Source: an uncultured Bacilli bacterium
GTDB taxonomy: Bacteria; Bacillota_I; Bacilli_A; RF39; UBA660
Assembly: GCA_934098445.1 (NCBI GenBank)
Contig: CAKOOW010000032.1
Coordinates: 1-12,507, forward strand
Length of the DNA: 12,507 bases
Direction of reading: 5' to 3'
Positions within the stretch are counted from its first letter, which is position 1; each line of letters opens with the position of its first letter. The notes under the pieces were generated by a model. That model was given only the letters and a program-made list of their open reading frames with translations. It was not told the origin of the DNA and ran no database searches. Shown here piece by piece: positions 5,370 to 11,921 of this stretch. The translations under genes and the position numbers were made by a program.

Positions 5370-7124
5370 ATGAATTTATTGTATTGTGGAGATAGTAATA
5401 TTAAAGATGGGTTATATCTATCGATAAGGTCTATTTTAGAGGTAGAAAAGGGTATCTTAAATATTTATGTTTTATCTATGGATTATTTAGATTATAAGAT
5501 GATTGATAGAGAGTTTATAGAAGCTTTAGATACTCTAGTGAAAGGGGTTAATCCTAATAGTAAGGTTAGTCTTATTGATATGAGTGATGTCTATAAGAAT
5601 AAGGAATGTAAGGCGAATAAAGATACTTTGTTTACTCCTTATTGTATGTTAAGATTATATGCTGATTTAGTAGAGTTACCTAAGAAGATATTATATTTAG
5701 ATACGGATGTTTTAGCTTATAAGAGTTTTAGAGAGTTTTATGAGATAGATAATAGTACTTATGAATTAGTAGGAGCTTTAGATTATTATGGTAGTCATAT
5801 TTATAAGAAGAATATCTTTAAGAAGGATTATTTAAACTCAGGAGTATTACTTCTTAATTTAGATTTATTAAAGAAGAATGATATCTTAAAGAAAGCTAGA
5901 GAGTTGTGTGCTAGTAAAAAAATGTTATTACCTGATCAGAGTGCTTTAAATATTCTTTGTAAACATAAGCTTATTGTTGATAGGAAATATAATGAACAGA
6001 AGAGTATGCGGGAAGATACAGTCTTTAGACACTTTACTACGACGTTTAAATTCTTTCCGGTGATAAAGACGCAGAAGGTTAAACCTTGGCAGATTGATAG
6101 AGTTCATGAGATTTTAAATTGTCATGAGTTTGATTGGTTACTTAGAGAATATAAGGAGTGGAAAATGCAAAATAGTAAGATAATACCTATATTTTTTACC
6201 ATTGATGATAATTTTGCGCCTTTCTTAAGTGTAGCTTTAAAATCATTATTAGATAAGGCTAGTCATGAGTACTTTTATAATATTCATATAGTTAATAATG
6301 GTCTTAGTGAAGAAAATAAGAGTAAGATATTAACTTTAGAGACGGATTATGCTAAGATTATGTTTAATAATATGGATGAGAGATTAAAGAATATTACTGA
6401 TAAGAAAGGGACTAGACTAAGAGAAGATTATTTTAGTTTAGCTATTTTCTTTAGAATATTTATTCCTGATTGTTTTAAAGAGTATGATAAGGCTATATAT
6501 ATAGATAGTGATACTTTAGTATTAGATGATATTAGTAAGTTATATAATATAGACTTAGGTGATAACTACATAGGGGGATGTACAGAGACTTCTTGTCTAG
6601 GGATGGATGATATTACTAATTATTTTACTAATGGCGTAGGGGTAAATTATAAAGAATATATGAATTCCGGGATGTTAGTTTTTGATATGAAAGCTTTAAG
6701 AGAACATCATTTTGCAGAAAAGTTTTTATATCTATTTAAGAAGTATAATTTTGGGAATGTTGATCCTGATCAATCTTATATAAATGCTATTCTAAAGAAT
6801 AGAAAATTACTTATAGATAATAGATGGAATGCTACAGTATCTAAAGATAATAAATTAATAGATAATCCCGGGATAATTCATTTTAATTTATTTAAGAAAC
6901 CTTGGCATTATGATAATGTAGCAGGAGAGAAATATTTCTGGGAATATGCTAAGAAGAGTCCTTATTATGAAGAGATAAAGAGGATTAAAGATAATTATAC
7001 TTTAGAAGATAAGAAGAAAGATGATGAGTGTTTAAATTCTATGATTAGAAGATGTAGAGAGATAGTTAATGATGATGTTACTTTTAAGAGTGTATTTGAT
7101 AGTGGGAAAGAAGAGAGATTATGA
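5370..7124 (+). CDS. Tandem two-domain GT8-family glycosyltransferase
   Basis: A 584-aa protein made of two GT8-like glycosyltransferase domains. Domain 1 (about 1-255) has YCGDSNIKDG at the start, the metal/nucleotide-sugar motif DTD (111-113) in ILYLDTDVL, YLNSGVLLLN (154-163), DQSALN (189-194) and a C-terminal HF...KPW. Domain 2 (about 270-530) repeats the order: FFTIDDNFAPFL, DSD (379-381) in AIYIDSDTL, MNSGMLVFD (431-439), DPDQSYIN (465-472) and IIHFNLFKKPWHY. Both catalytic motifs look intact, so it may add two sugars or two linkages. No TM segment is seen, so it acts in the cytoplasm or at the inner membrane face. GAGGAG (5359-5364) is its ribosome-binding site, 5 nt before the ATG. 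GT8 members use UDP-glucose, UDP-galactose or similar donors; donor and acceptor are unknown. The TGA stop overlaps the next ATG. Confidence 0.92.
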   Translation: MNLLYCGDSNIKDGLYLSIRSILEVEKGILNIYVLSMDYLDYKMIDREFIEALDTLVKGVNPNSKVSLIDMSDVYKNKECKANKDTLFTPYCMLRLYADLVELPKKILYLDTDVLAYKSFREFYEIDNSTYELVGALDYYGSHIYKKNIFKKDYLNSGVLLLNLDLLKKNDILKKARELCASKKMLLPDQSALNILCKHKLIVDRKYNEQKSMREDTVFRHFTTTFKFFPVIKTQKVKPWQIDRVHEILNCHEFDWLLREYKEWKMQNSKIIPIFFTIDDNFAPFLSVALKSLLDKASHEYFYNIHIVNNGLSEENKSKILTLETDYAKIMFNNMDERLKNITDKKGTRLREDYFSLAIFFRIFIPDCFKEYDKAIYIDSDTLVLDDISKLYNIDLGDNYIGGCTETSCLGMDDITNYFTNGVGVNYKEYMNSGMLVFDMKALREHHFAEKFLYLFKKYNFGNVDPDQSYINAILKNRKLLIDNRWNATVSKDNKLIDNPGIIHFNLFKKPWHYDNVAGEKYFWEYAKKSPYYEEIKRIKDNYTLEDKKKDDECLNSMIRRCREIVNDDVTFKSVFDSGKEERL

Positions 7125-7984
7125 TTATTGGGGGTTCTAAAAAAGAAGTTATTAAGAATATAGAAACTAATATTATTAATAAAGAACTTAATAGAAAAGT
7201 AGAAGTTAATGATGCTGTATTATCTGATGAAGAGATTACGAAGTTAATTAATAAGTTTTATAAGAATAAGAGTAAGAAGTTTAGTTATACTATTAAACAT
7301 ATGATAGCTAATATGACTATAAGTAAGTATATGAAATTATTAGATAAAGATATAACTATTAAGGGATTAGAGAATCTTAAAGACTTAGATTTAAGTAAGG
7401 GGGCTATTATTACTAGTAATCATTTTAATCCTTTAGATACTTTTATTATTAGAAAGTTAGTAGAGAAAGTCTTAAAGAAAGATTTATATATTGTTATTCA
7501 AGATACTAATTTAGCCATGTCTGGTAGTTTAGGATTCTTAATGAATTATACGAATACTATTCCGGTTAGTAAGAGTCCAACGTATTTAGCGGGGACTTTT
7601 AAAGAGAATCTAAGAAAGATTCTTAGTGATGGGAATATTGTTTTAATATATCCGGAAGAAGAGATGTGGTTTAATTATAGAAAGATACGTCCTCTTAAGA
7701 GAGGGGCTTATCAGTATGCAGCAATTTTAAATGTTCCGATAATTTCTTGTTTTACCAAGATAATAGATACGGATATTATAGATAATGAAGAATTTAATAA
7801 GACTATTTATGAATTAAATGTCTTAGGATATTTATATCCTGATAAGGATATAAGTCCTAGAGTTAATAGTATTAATATGTTAAATGAAGATTATACTTGG
7901 AAGAAAAGGTCTTATGAAGAGGTTTATAATAAGTCTTTAGATTATACTTTCTCTAAAGATGATATAGCTGGTTATAGATGGTAG
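7121..7984 (+). CDS. PlsC-like (LPLAT family) acyltransferase
   Basis: A 287-aa member of the lysophospholipid/glycerol-phosphate acyltransferase family. The catalytic HX4D motif is SNHFNPLD (H101, D106). Block II is represented by YTNTIPVSKS (143-152) and block III by IYPEEEMW (177-183), where common members have PEGT/S, so the acceptor may differ from glycerol-3-phosphate. The N-terminal 75 residues are an extra charged region, and no clear membrane segment is present. The start overlaps the GT8 stop in ATGA. As the last gene of an operon with its own acyl ligase and ACP, it most likely transfers an acyl chain from acyl-ACP to the glycosylated product of the preceding gene (inference). A role in ordinary phosphatidic acid synthesis cannot be excluded. 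Confidence 0.85.
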   Translation: MIIGGSKKEVIKNIETNIINKELNRKVEVNDAVLSDEEITKLINKFYKNKSKKFSYTIKHMIANMTISKYMKLLDKDITIKGLENLKDLDLSKGAIITSNHFNPLDTFIIRKLVEKVLKKDLYIVIQDTNLAMSGSLGFLMNYTNTIPVSKSPTYLAGTFKENLRKILSDGNIVLIYPEEEMWFNYRKIRPLKRGAYQYAAILNVPIISCFTKIIDTDIIDNEEFNKTIYELNVLGYLYPDKDISPRVNSINMLNEDYTWKKRSYEEVYNKSLDYTFSKDDIAGYRW

Positions 7985-8004
7985 AGTACTTAGTACTCTT
8001 TTTT
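7983..8004 (+). terminator. Intrinsic terminator of the ligase-ACP operon
   Basis: AGAGTAC (7983-7989) and GTACTCT (7993-7999) form a 7-bp stem with a 3-nt loop, followed by TTTTT. The stem starts inside the TAG stop codon (7982-7984). It closes the five-gene operon. Confidence 0.88.
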
Positions 8005-8052
8005 AGTATGATTATATATTTCTTGGGAATAATATATTCTTTAGATAAGATA

Positions 8053-8344
8053 TTTCATAGAGTTAAAAACTCTATGAATACGTATTTTCGGATACTATTT
8101 TTACCTTATACCTAAATGATATCATATCTTTAAGTCTTTTTAAAGGATATATTTAAAGATAAATTATCTTTTTGTAGTCAAATTTCTAGTCAAATAATAT
8201 CTTCTCAAACCTAGGTGAATACTGGCTTTGCTATCGATTATTCTAGTCCAAAAACAATTTCTATTCTAGTCAAAATTATAGTCAAATAGACTTCAAGCCC
8301 AGTATTCACCTAGTATTTTCATAGAGTTTTTAACTCTATGAAAA
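8053..8344. repeat. Element A: ~290-bp segment with paired inverted palindromic sites
   Basis: The left site (8053-8078) is TTTCATAGAG, centre TTAAAAA, CTCTATGAA. The right site (8316-8344) is TTTTCATAGAG, centre TTTTTAA, CTCTATGAAAA. They match over 26 bp in inverted orientation. Inside lie TAGTCAAA motifs in 12-bp-spaced pairs (8175/8187 and 8267/8279, with a variant TAGTCCAAA at 8244) and a 15-bp inverted repeat CTAGGTGAATACTGG (8211-8225 with 8299-8313). No coding frame is convincing. The flanks show no target-site duplication. The layout suggests an invertible switch controlling the surface gene at 8430. An inverted-repeat mobile element or a large folded RNA leader are alternatives. A second copy lies at 11538-11833. 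Confidence 0.85.
8173..8200 (+). promoter_or_regulatory. Candidate promoter inside element A
   Basis: TTGTAG (8173-8178), a 16-bp spacer and TAATAT (8195-8200) point toward the surface gene and overlap the first TAGTCAAA pair. In element B the -35 half is identical (TTGTAG, 11659-11664) but the -10 is weaker (ATAAAT). If the element inverts, this promoter would change direction. Weak by sequence alone. Confidence 0.3.
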
Positions 8345-8384
8345 CAGAATTAGGGGATATGTATATTATTTTTAATCTTGGGTA

Positions 8385-8410
8385 AGCTATAAGTGTCGCG
8401 TATTATAGCT
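8385..8410 (+). other. Leader hairpin just before the surface-protein start
   Basis: AGCTATAA (8385-8392) and TTATAGCT (8403-8410) form a perfect 8-bp stem with a 10-nt loop beginning GTGT. The equivalent hairpin before the paralog at 11922 has two stem pairs changed on both sides (GTCTATAA/TTATAGAC). It lies 40 bp after element A and 19 bp before the likely ATG, so it could act as an RNA structure near the ribosome-binding site or as a palindromic protein-binding site. Confidence 0.65.
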
Positions 8411-8429
8411 AGAAATGGGTTATATTAAT

Positions 8430-9836
8430 ATGAAGAAATTTAATAAAGATAAGTATTTAAAGAAATTAATGTTTAAGAAGTATAAGAGATACTTATATAT
8501 AGGTATACCTTGTATATTAGTATTATTAATAGGAATATACTTTGCTTATTCAAAGTTTAGTGTCTTTAAAGAGGAAGAAGTAGTAAGAACTACTGTAGGA
8601 GATTTTATCTCTGGTGATGCTGTTATTGGAGCTTATATAGATGGAGAATACTCTAAGAGTATACCTGGTAAGAATGATGGTTATATAGTAGATAAGATAG
8701 TCTGTGATAATGATGCCTCCGCTAGTTGGGATAATGATTCTTGGGGAATAGTATTAACTAATTTAACTAAAAGAACTAAATGTAATGTGTATTTTGAAAC
8801 TAAAAAAATTCCTTTAACTGAAGTGATAACTACGGCGATGAATAGTAATCCCAGTATATTTGCAACTGATGATCCAGGTAATAATATAAGATATATAGGA
8901 GCTAATCCAAATAATTATGTCTATTTTAATTGTAGTGATTATAATAATCCAACAGCTGATACTTGTGAATTATGGCGTATTATTGGAGTATTTAATAATG
9001 TAACAAAGAGTGATGGGACAAAGGAAAATTTGGTTAAGATTATAAGAAATGATTCTTTAGGCGACTATTCTTGGGATCATAAAATGAATGGGGTAGGAAC
9101 ATCTACTAATGATTTGGGTTCGAATGACTGGAGTGATTCTCAGTTAATGATGATGTTAAATCCCACTAACTATTTAAAATCCGGATATACTAATTCTAGT
9201 GATATAATCTCCTTAGGAAGTCAACAATTATATAGCAAAATGGGTTCATATTATAATGGTACCAAGGGTTGTAAACCTGCTAGTATAGCAAGTGGAGCCA
9301 CATTTAGTTGTACCGAAGTAGATTTTACCTCAACCGGTTTAAAAAATGATACAACCAGAAATGCTATTGAAGAAGTTGTTTGGAATTTAGGTGGTACAAG
9401 TACTTATAATACATCAAGCAATGGACTAGCAAGTCATTGGTATGGTTACGAAAGAGGAACAACCGTATATACGGGTAGACCAACTACCTGGACAGGAAAA
9501 GTTGGCTTAATGTACCCAAGTGATTATGGATATGCTACCAGTGGCGGAACTACAAAAGATAGAGCAGCTTGTCTAGCAAAAGAACTTTTTAATTGGAATT
9601 CATCAGATTTTAGTGATTGTAAAGGAAATGATTATTTATATGACTCATATCAATGGACATTGGCGCCTTCTTCGACTAATGCTCGCAGTGTGTTCTTTGC
9701 GAACGCGTTCGGCTATGTCTACGTCCGTACTGCTGACTCTGTTAATGTGGTTCGGCCTGCGCTTTTTCTGAAATCTAATATCCTAGTTGGTAAAGGCACA
9801 GGAGCTAAAAGCGATCCATATCGCTTGACTTACTAG
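8430..9836 (+). CDS. Membrane-anchored surface protein with putative DGR variable region
   Basis: A 468-aa protein with a very basic cytoplasmic N-terminus (1-20), one membrane anchor (about 21-40) and an outside body. Residues about 45-120 form a small domain with two cysteines (VDKIVCDND and RTKCNVYF) shared by all three paralogs here. The rest resembles the FGE/C-type-lectin-like folds of gut Firmicutes surface proteins (CELWRIIGVFNN, GLMYPSDYGYATSGG, WTLAPSS, VRPALFLKS, DPYRL). Residues about 411-447 come from a GC-rich, A-poor patch proposed as a diversity-generating retroelement target. The start is set at ATG 8430 rather than 8415, because the paralog at 11922 begins at the equivalent MKKF and ATGGG lies upstream as a weak ribosome-binding site. 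The function is probably ligand or host-surface binding (inference). Element A is immediately upstream. Confidence 0.88.
   Translation: MKKFNKDKYLKKLMFKKYKRYLYIGIPCILVLLIGIYFAYSKFSVFKEEEVVRTTVGDFISGDAVIGAYIDGEYSKSIPGKNDGYIVDKIVCDNDASASWDNDSWGIVLTNLTKRTKCNVYFETKKIPLTEVITTAMNSNPSIFATDDPGNNIRYIGANPNNYVYFNCSDYNNPTADTCELWRIIGVFNNVTKSDGTKENLVKIIRNDSLGDYSWDHKMNGVGTSTNDLGSNDWSDSQLMMMLNPTNYLKSGYTNSSDIISLGSQQLYSKMGSYYNGTKGCKPASIASGATFSCTEVDFTSTGLKNDTTRNAIEEVVWNLGGTSTYNTSSNGLASHWYGYERGTTVYTGRPTTWTGKVGLMYPSDYGYATSGGTTKDRAACLAKELFNWNSSDFSDCKGNDYLYDSYQWTLAPSSTNARSVFFANAFGYVYVRTADSVNVVRPALFLKSNILVGKGTGAKSDPYRLTY
9660..9770 (+). other. Putative DGR variable region (VR)
   Basis: Within the end of the surface gene, these 111 bases contain by hand count 58 G+C, 41 T and only 12 A, against roughly one third G+C and abundant A on either side. 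Codons abruptly become GCG, CGC, CGG, GTC and GGC. The protein segment runs from LAPSSTNARSVF to VVRPALFL, the last strand-loop-strand of the lectin-like fold, where known DGR targets vary. Strand-specific loss of A is expected because DGR reverse transcription randomises template adenines. The template repeat and reverse transcriptase are not in the window. Homologous recombination of a foreign segment is a weaker alternative. Confidence 0.6.
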
Positions 9837-9863
9837 CTGACAGTTTTTCTTAAAGTCTTATAA

Positions 9864-9903
9864 ACACTGGCTTCAAGAGCAGTTAAAGCTAGCCTCACAG
9901 TGT
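9864..9903. repeat. Imperfect hairpin downstream of the VR gene
   Basis: ACACTG (9864-9869) pairs with CAGTGT (9898-9903), and GGCT (9869-9872) could pair with AGCC (9891-9894) in an alternative or bulged stem. A small palindrome TAGACA-TC-TGTCTA follows at 9920-9933. DGR targets can need a hairpin/cruciform shortly after the VR for homing, and this is the nearest candidate, about 95 bp after the VR. No gene lies in 9837-10083. Confidence 0.35.
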
Positions 9904-9960
9904 ACGATTTTCTTGGCTTTAGACATCTGTCTATAAAATATATTATAAATTGTAAAATAA

Positions 9961-9989
9961 AAAGTCATAATGAGAAGTTATGATTTTTT
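9961..9989 (+). terminator. Intrinsic terminator of the first surface gene
   Basis: TCATAA (9965-9970) and TTATGA (9978-9983) form a 6-bp core, extended by G-U and A-T pairs, with a 7-nt loop and a T6 run (9984-9989). Confidence 0.75.
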
Positions 9990-10009
9990 AGAGTAGTTAA
10001 GATTAAGGG

Positions 10010-10038
10010 TTTAAAAATATCTTAATATATGGTATTAT
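10010..10038 (+). promoter_or_regulatory. Promoter of the second surface gene
   Basis: TTTAAA (10010-10015), a 17-bp spacer and an extended -10 TG-G-TATTAT (10030-10038). It starts transcription about 40 nt before the ATG. Unlike the flanking paralogs, no inverted-repeat element precedes this gene, so it is probably expressed without a switch. Confidence 0.5.
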
Positions 10039-10083
10039 TTAGGTATAAATAAAATATGTTAATGATAGTAGAGGGCTGTTGTT

Positions 10084-11436
10084 ATGAGAAATTTGGAGAG
10101 TAGTAAGTATTATAGAAGAGTAAGGTTTAAAAGAATATGGAATGGATATAAGAGATATGCTTATATCATATTACCTTGTTTAGTTATATTAATTCTAGGG
10201 ATATATTTTACTTATTCAAAGTTTAGTGTATCTAAAGAAGAGGAAGTAGTAAGAACTACGGTAGGAAGTTTTATCTATGGAGATGTAATTATTGGGGCTT
10301 ATTTAGATGATGAATTAGTAGGAGAGTTTCCTAAAGATGATTCTATATATGTTGTTGATAAAGTAGTCTGTGATAATAATGCTATAGGAGTGTGGAATGA
10401 TCTTACTTGGGATTTAAATGTTTCTCATATAAGTAAAAGAACTAAGTGTAATATTTATTTTAAGACCAGTAAAATTACGGATAGAATTATAGCCTCAGTT
10501 GATAAGACTGGAAAGTGTCCAAGTGTTAATAGTGATGGGACTGTTAATGTGACGAAAGTAGAAGCTACAGATGGGTATGTTTGTAGTGCCCCAGATGCTT
10601 ATGGTACTAGTTATTACTTTAGAGGAAATGTTACCAATAACTATGTTAAGTTTGGGGGATATTATTGGCGTATTTTAAGAATAAATGGGGATGGAACGAT
10701 TAGACTTGTCTATGATGGTACTAGTGCTCATGATAATAATGAAACTAGTAGTGATAGAATTATTGGGAATAGTAAATACAATAGTAGTGCGAATGATAAT
10801 GCTTATGTAGGATATATGTATGGTAAGACAGGGAGTTCTAATTATAATGATACTCATGCTAATATAAATGATTCTACTATTAAGAAGTTTGTCGATAATT
10901 GGTATACGACTAATTTAAGTCAGTATTCTACTTATTTAGCGGATAATATCTTCTGTAATGACCGTAAGATTAGTACTTATACAGATGGTACTCATGGTAG
11001 TAGTGGCTATGGAACCAAAGGAACTTATTATCGTTGGGCCAGAGGACCTTGGGATGGAAGTAGTTATGGTAATACGACAGTATCTTTTACTTGTCCACAA
11101 CAGAATGATGCATTTACCGTAAGTGATACTAGTAAGGGTAATGGCGCTTTAACTTATCCAATCGGACTATTATCTGGTGATGATATTACTTTAGCTGGTG
11201 GTTGGAATAGCGCTAATGACGGGTATTATCTATATACAGGTAATAAATATTGGACTGCTTCTGCCGGAAGTTGTACTGTAGGAATAACAGGTAATAGATT
11301 AATAAGCGAGGATGGTTCAACTCCAAACTTTGGAATCAATTCTAATTCTGCCGCTGTAAAACCAGTTATTAATATAAAAGCAGATTCCTTAGTAGCGGGA
11401 TTAGGAATTAAAGAAAAACCCTATACTATTAATTAA
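10084..11436 (+). CDS. Membrane-anchored surface protein paralog without VR signature
   Basis: A 450-aa protein with the same plan as its neighbours: basic N-terminus, one membrane anchor (about 25-44), the shared juxtamembrane motif EEEVVRTTVG, and the two-cysteine domain (VDKVVCDNN, RTKCNIYF). The outside part (about 130-450) is a different FGE/lectin-like type: CPSVNSDGTVNVTKVEATDG, YYWRILRINGDGTIRLVYDG, YRWARGPWDG and a C-terminus with VKPVINIKADSLV, ending PYTIN. It is rich in Ser, Thr, Asn and Tyr. The 3' end stays AT-rich and shows no A-poor patch, so I see no sign of retroelement diversification. A good ribosome-binding site GAGGG (10071-10075) lies 8 nt before the ATG. Own promoter and terminator make it a single-gene unit. 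Function is probably surface binding or structure (inference). Confidence 0.88.
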   Translation: MRNLESSKYYRRVRFKRIWNGYKRYAYIILPCLVILILGIYFTYSKFSVSKEEEVVRTTVGSFIYGDVIIGAYLDDELVGEFPKDDSIYVVDKVVCDNNAIGVWNDLTWDLNVSHISKRTKCNIYFKTSKITDRIIASVDKTGKCPSVNSDGTVNVTKVEATDGYVCSAPDAYGTSYYFRGNVTNNYVKFGGYYWRILRINGDGTIRLVYDGTSAHDNNETSSDRIIGNSKYNSSANDNAYVGYMYGKTGSSNYNDTHANINDSTIKKFVDNWYTTNLSQYSTYLADNIFCNDRKISTYTDGTHGSSGYGTKGTYYRWARGPWDGSSYGNTTVSFTCPQQNDAFTVSDTSKGNGALTYPIGLLSGDDITLAGGWNSANDGYYLYTGNKYWTASAGSCTVGITGNRLISEDGSTPNFGINSNSAAVKPVINIKADSLVAGLGIKEKPYTIN

Positions 11437-11459
11437 AAGAATTAAATAAAACCTAGTGT

Positions 11460-11491
11460 AAAAAGAGATGATAAAATTTCATCTCTTTTTT
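11460..11491 (+). terminator. Strong intrinsic terminator after the second surface gene
   Basis: A 12-bp perfect stem, AAAAAGAGATGA (11460-11471) with its complement (11479-11490), a 7-nt loop, and the T-run reaching 11491. The A-rich left arm lets it work on both strands. Confidence 0.92.
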
Positions 11492-11537
11492 GGGTATAAA
11501 ATTTAAAATTGTGGGTATTCTAATCAAATAGTAAGAC

Positions 11538-11833
11538 CTTTTCATAGAGTTGCAAGCTCTATGAAAGCGAAAATACGTTGGTATTTTTAATTTATAGGAT
11601 AATTTTATCATAGAAAATGGGGTTTTTAAAGCCTAAATTGAGTAGGAAAAAGTGCCTTTTGTAGTCAAATTTTTAGTCAAATAAATGTCTTTTAGTTCTA
11701 GGTGAATACTGGGATTGAAGGGTGATAATATGACTTATATTTTAAATCTATTGTAGTCAAAATTCTGGTCAAAATGGCTCTTCAGGCCAGTATTTACCGT
11801 GTATTTTCATAGAGCTTGCAACTCTATGAAAAG
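11538..11833. repeat. Element B: second segment with paired inverted palindromic sites
   Basis: The left site (11538-11566) is CTTTTCATAGAG, centre TTGCAAG, CTCTATGAAA. The right site (11804-11833) is TTTTCATAGAG, centre CTTGCAA, CTCTATGAAAAG. They match over 29 bp in inverted orientation. Internal motifs are TAGTCAAA pairs (11662/11674, and 11754 with the variant TGGTCAAA at 11766), and CTAGGTGAATACTGG (11698-11712) facing an imperfect partner (11787-11801, 12 of 15). Measured from the first TTTC of the left site, these motifs sit at offsets 122, 134, 158, 214 and 226, the same as in element A. The sequence in between has diverged. No coding frame and no target duplication are seen. Confidence 0.85.
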
Positions 11834-11874
11834 TGTCAAGAAATGTAAAGCGTATGATATTTTTATTATGGGGA

Positions 11875-11901
11875 GTCTATAAGTGTAAGTGGTTTATAGA
11901 C
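11875..11901 (+). other. Leader hairpin before the third surface gene
   Basis: GTCTATAA (11875-11882) and TTATAGAC (11894-11901) form a perfect 8-bp stem with an 11-nt loop beginning GTGT, 41 bp after element B. It is the counterpart of 8385-8410, with compensated changes at the stem base. Confidence 0.65.
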
Positions 11902-11921
11902 AGAAAGGATTTCTGGAATAT

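Noticed and set aside
7122..7124. TGA read as tryptophan (Mycoplasma code), fusing GT8 and acyltransferase regions
   Set aside because: Read-through adds only about 14 residues before a TAG. The ATGA overlap is a normal operon junction and Trp is TGG throughout.
8415..8429. ATG 8415 as the start of the first surface protein
   Set aside because: The extra MGYIN has no counterpart in the paralog at 11922, which starts at the MKKF equivalent. No Shine-Dalgarno precedes 8415.
10675..10857. 60-codon open frame on the - strand
   Set aside because: It lies wholly inside the second surface gene, antisense, and is an Ile/Thr/Ser-rich shadow of Asn/Asp/Gly-rich coding sequence.
8053..11833. CRISPR array or simple MITE interpretation of the repeated TTTCATAGAG palindromes
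   Set aside because: There are only four sites arranged in two inverted pairs, with no regular spacers and no target-site duplications. The within-pair matching of centres fits recombination sites better.
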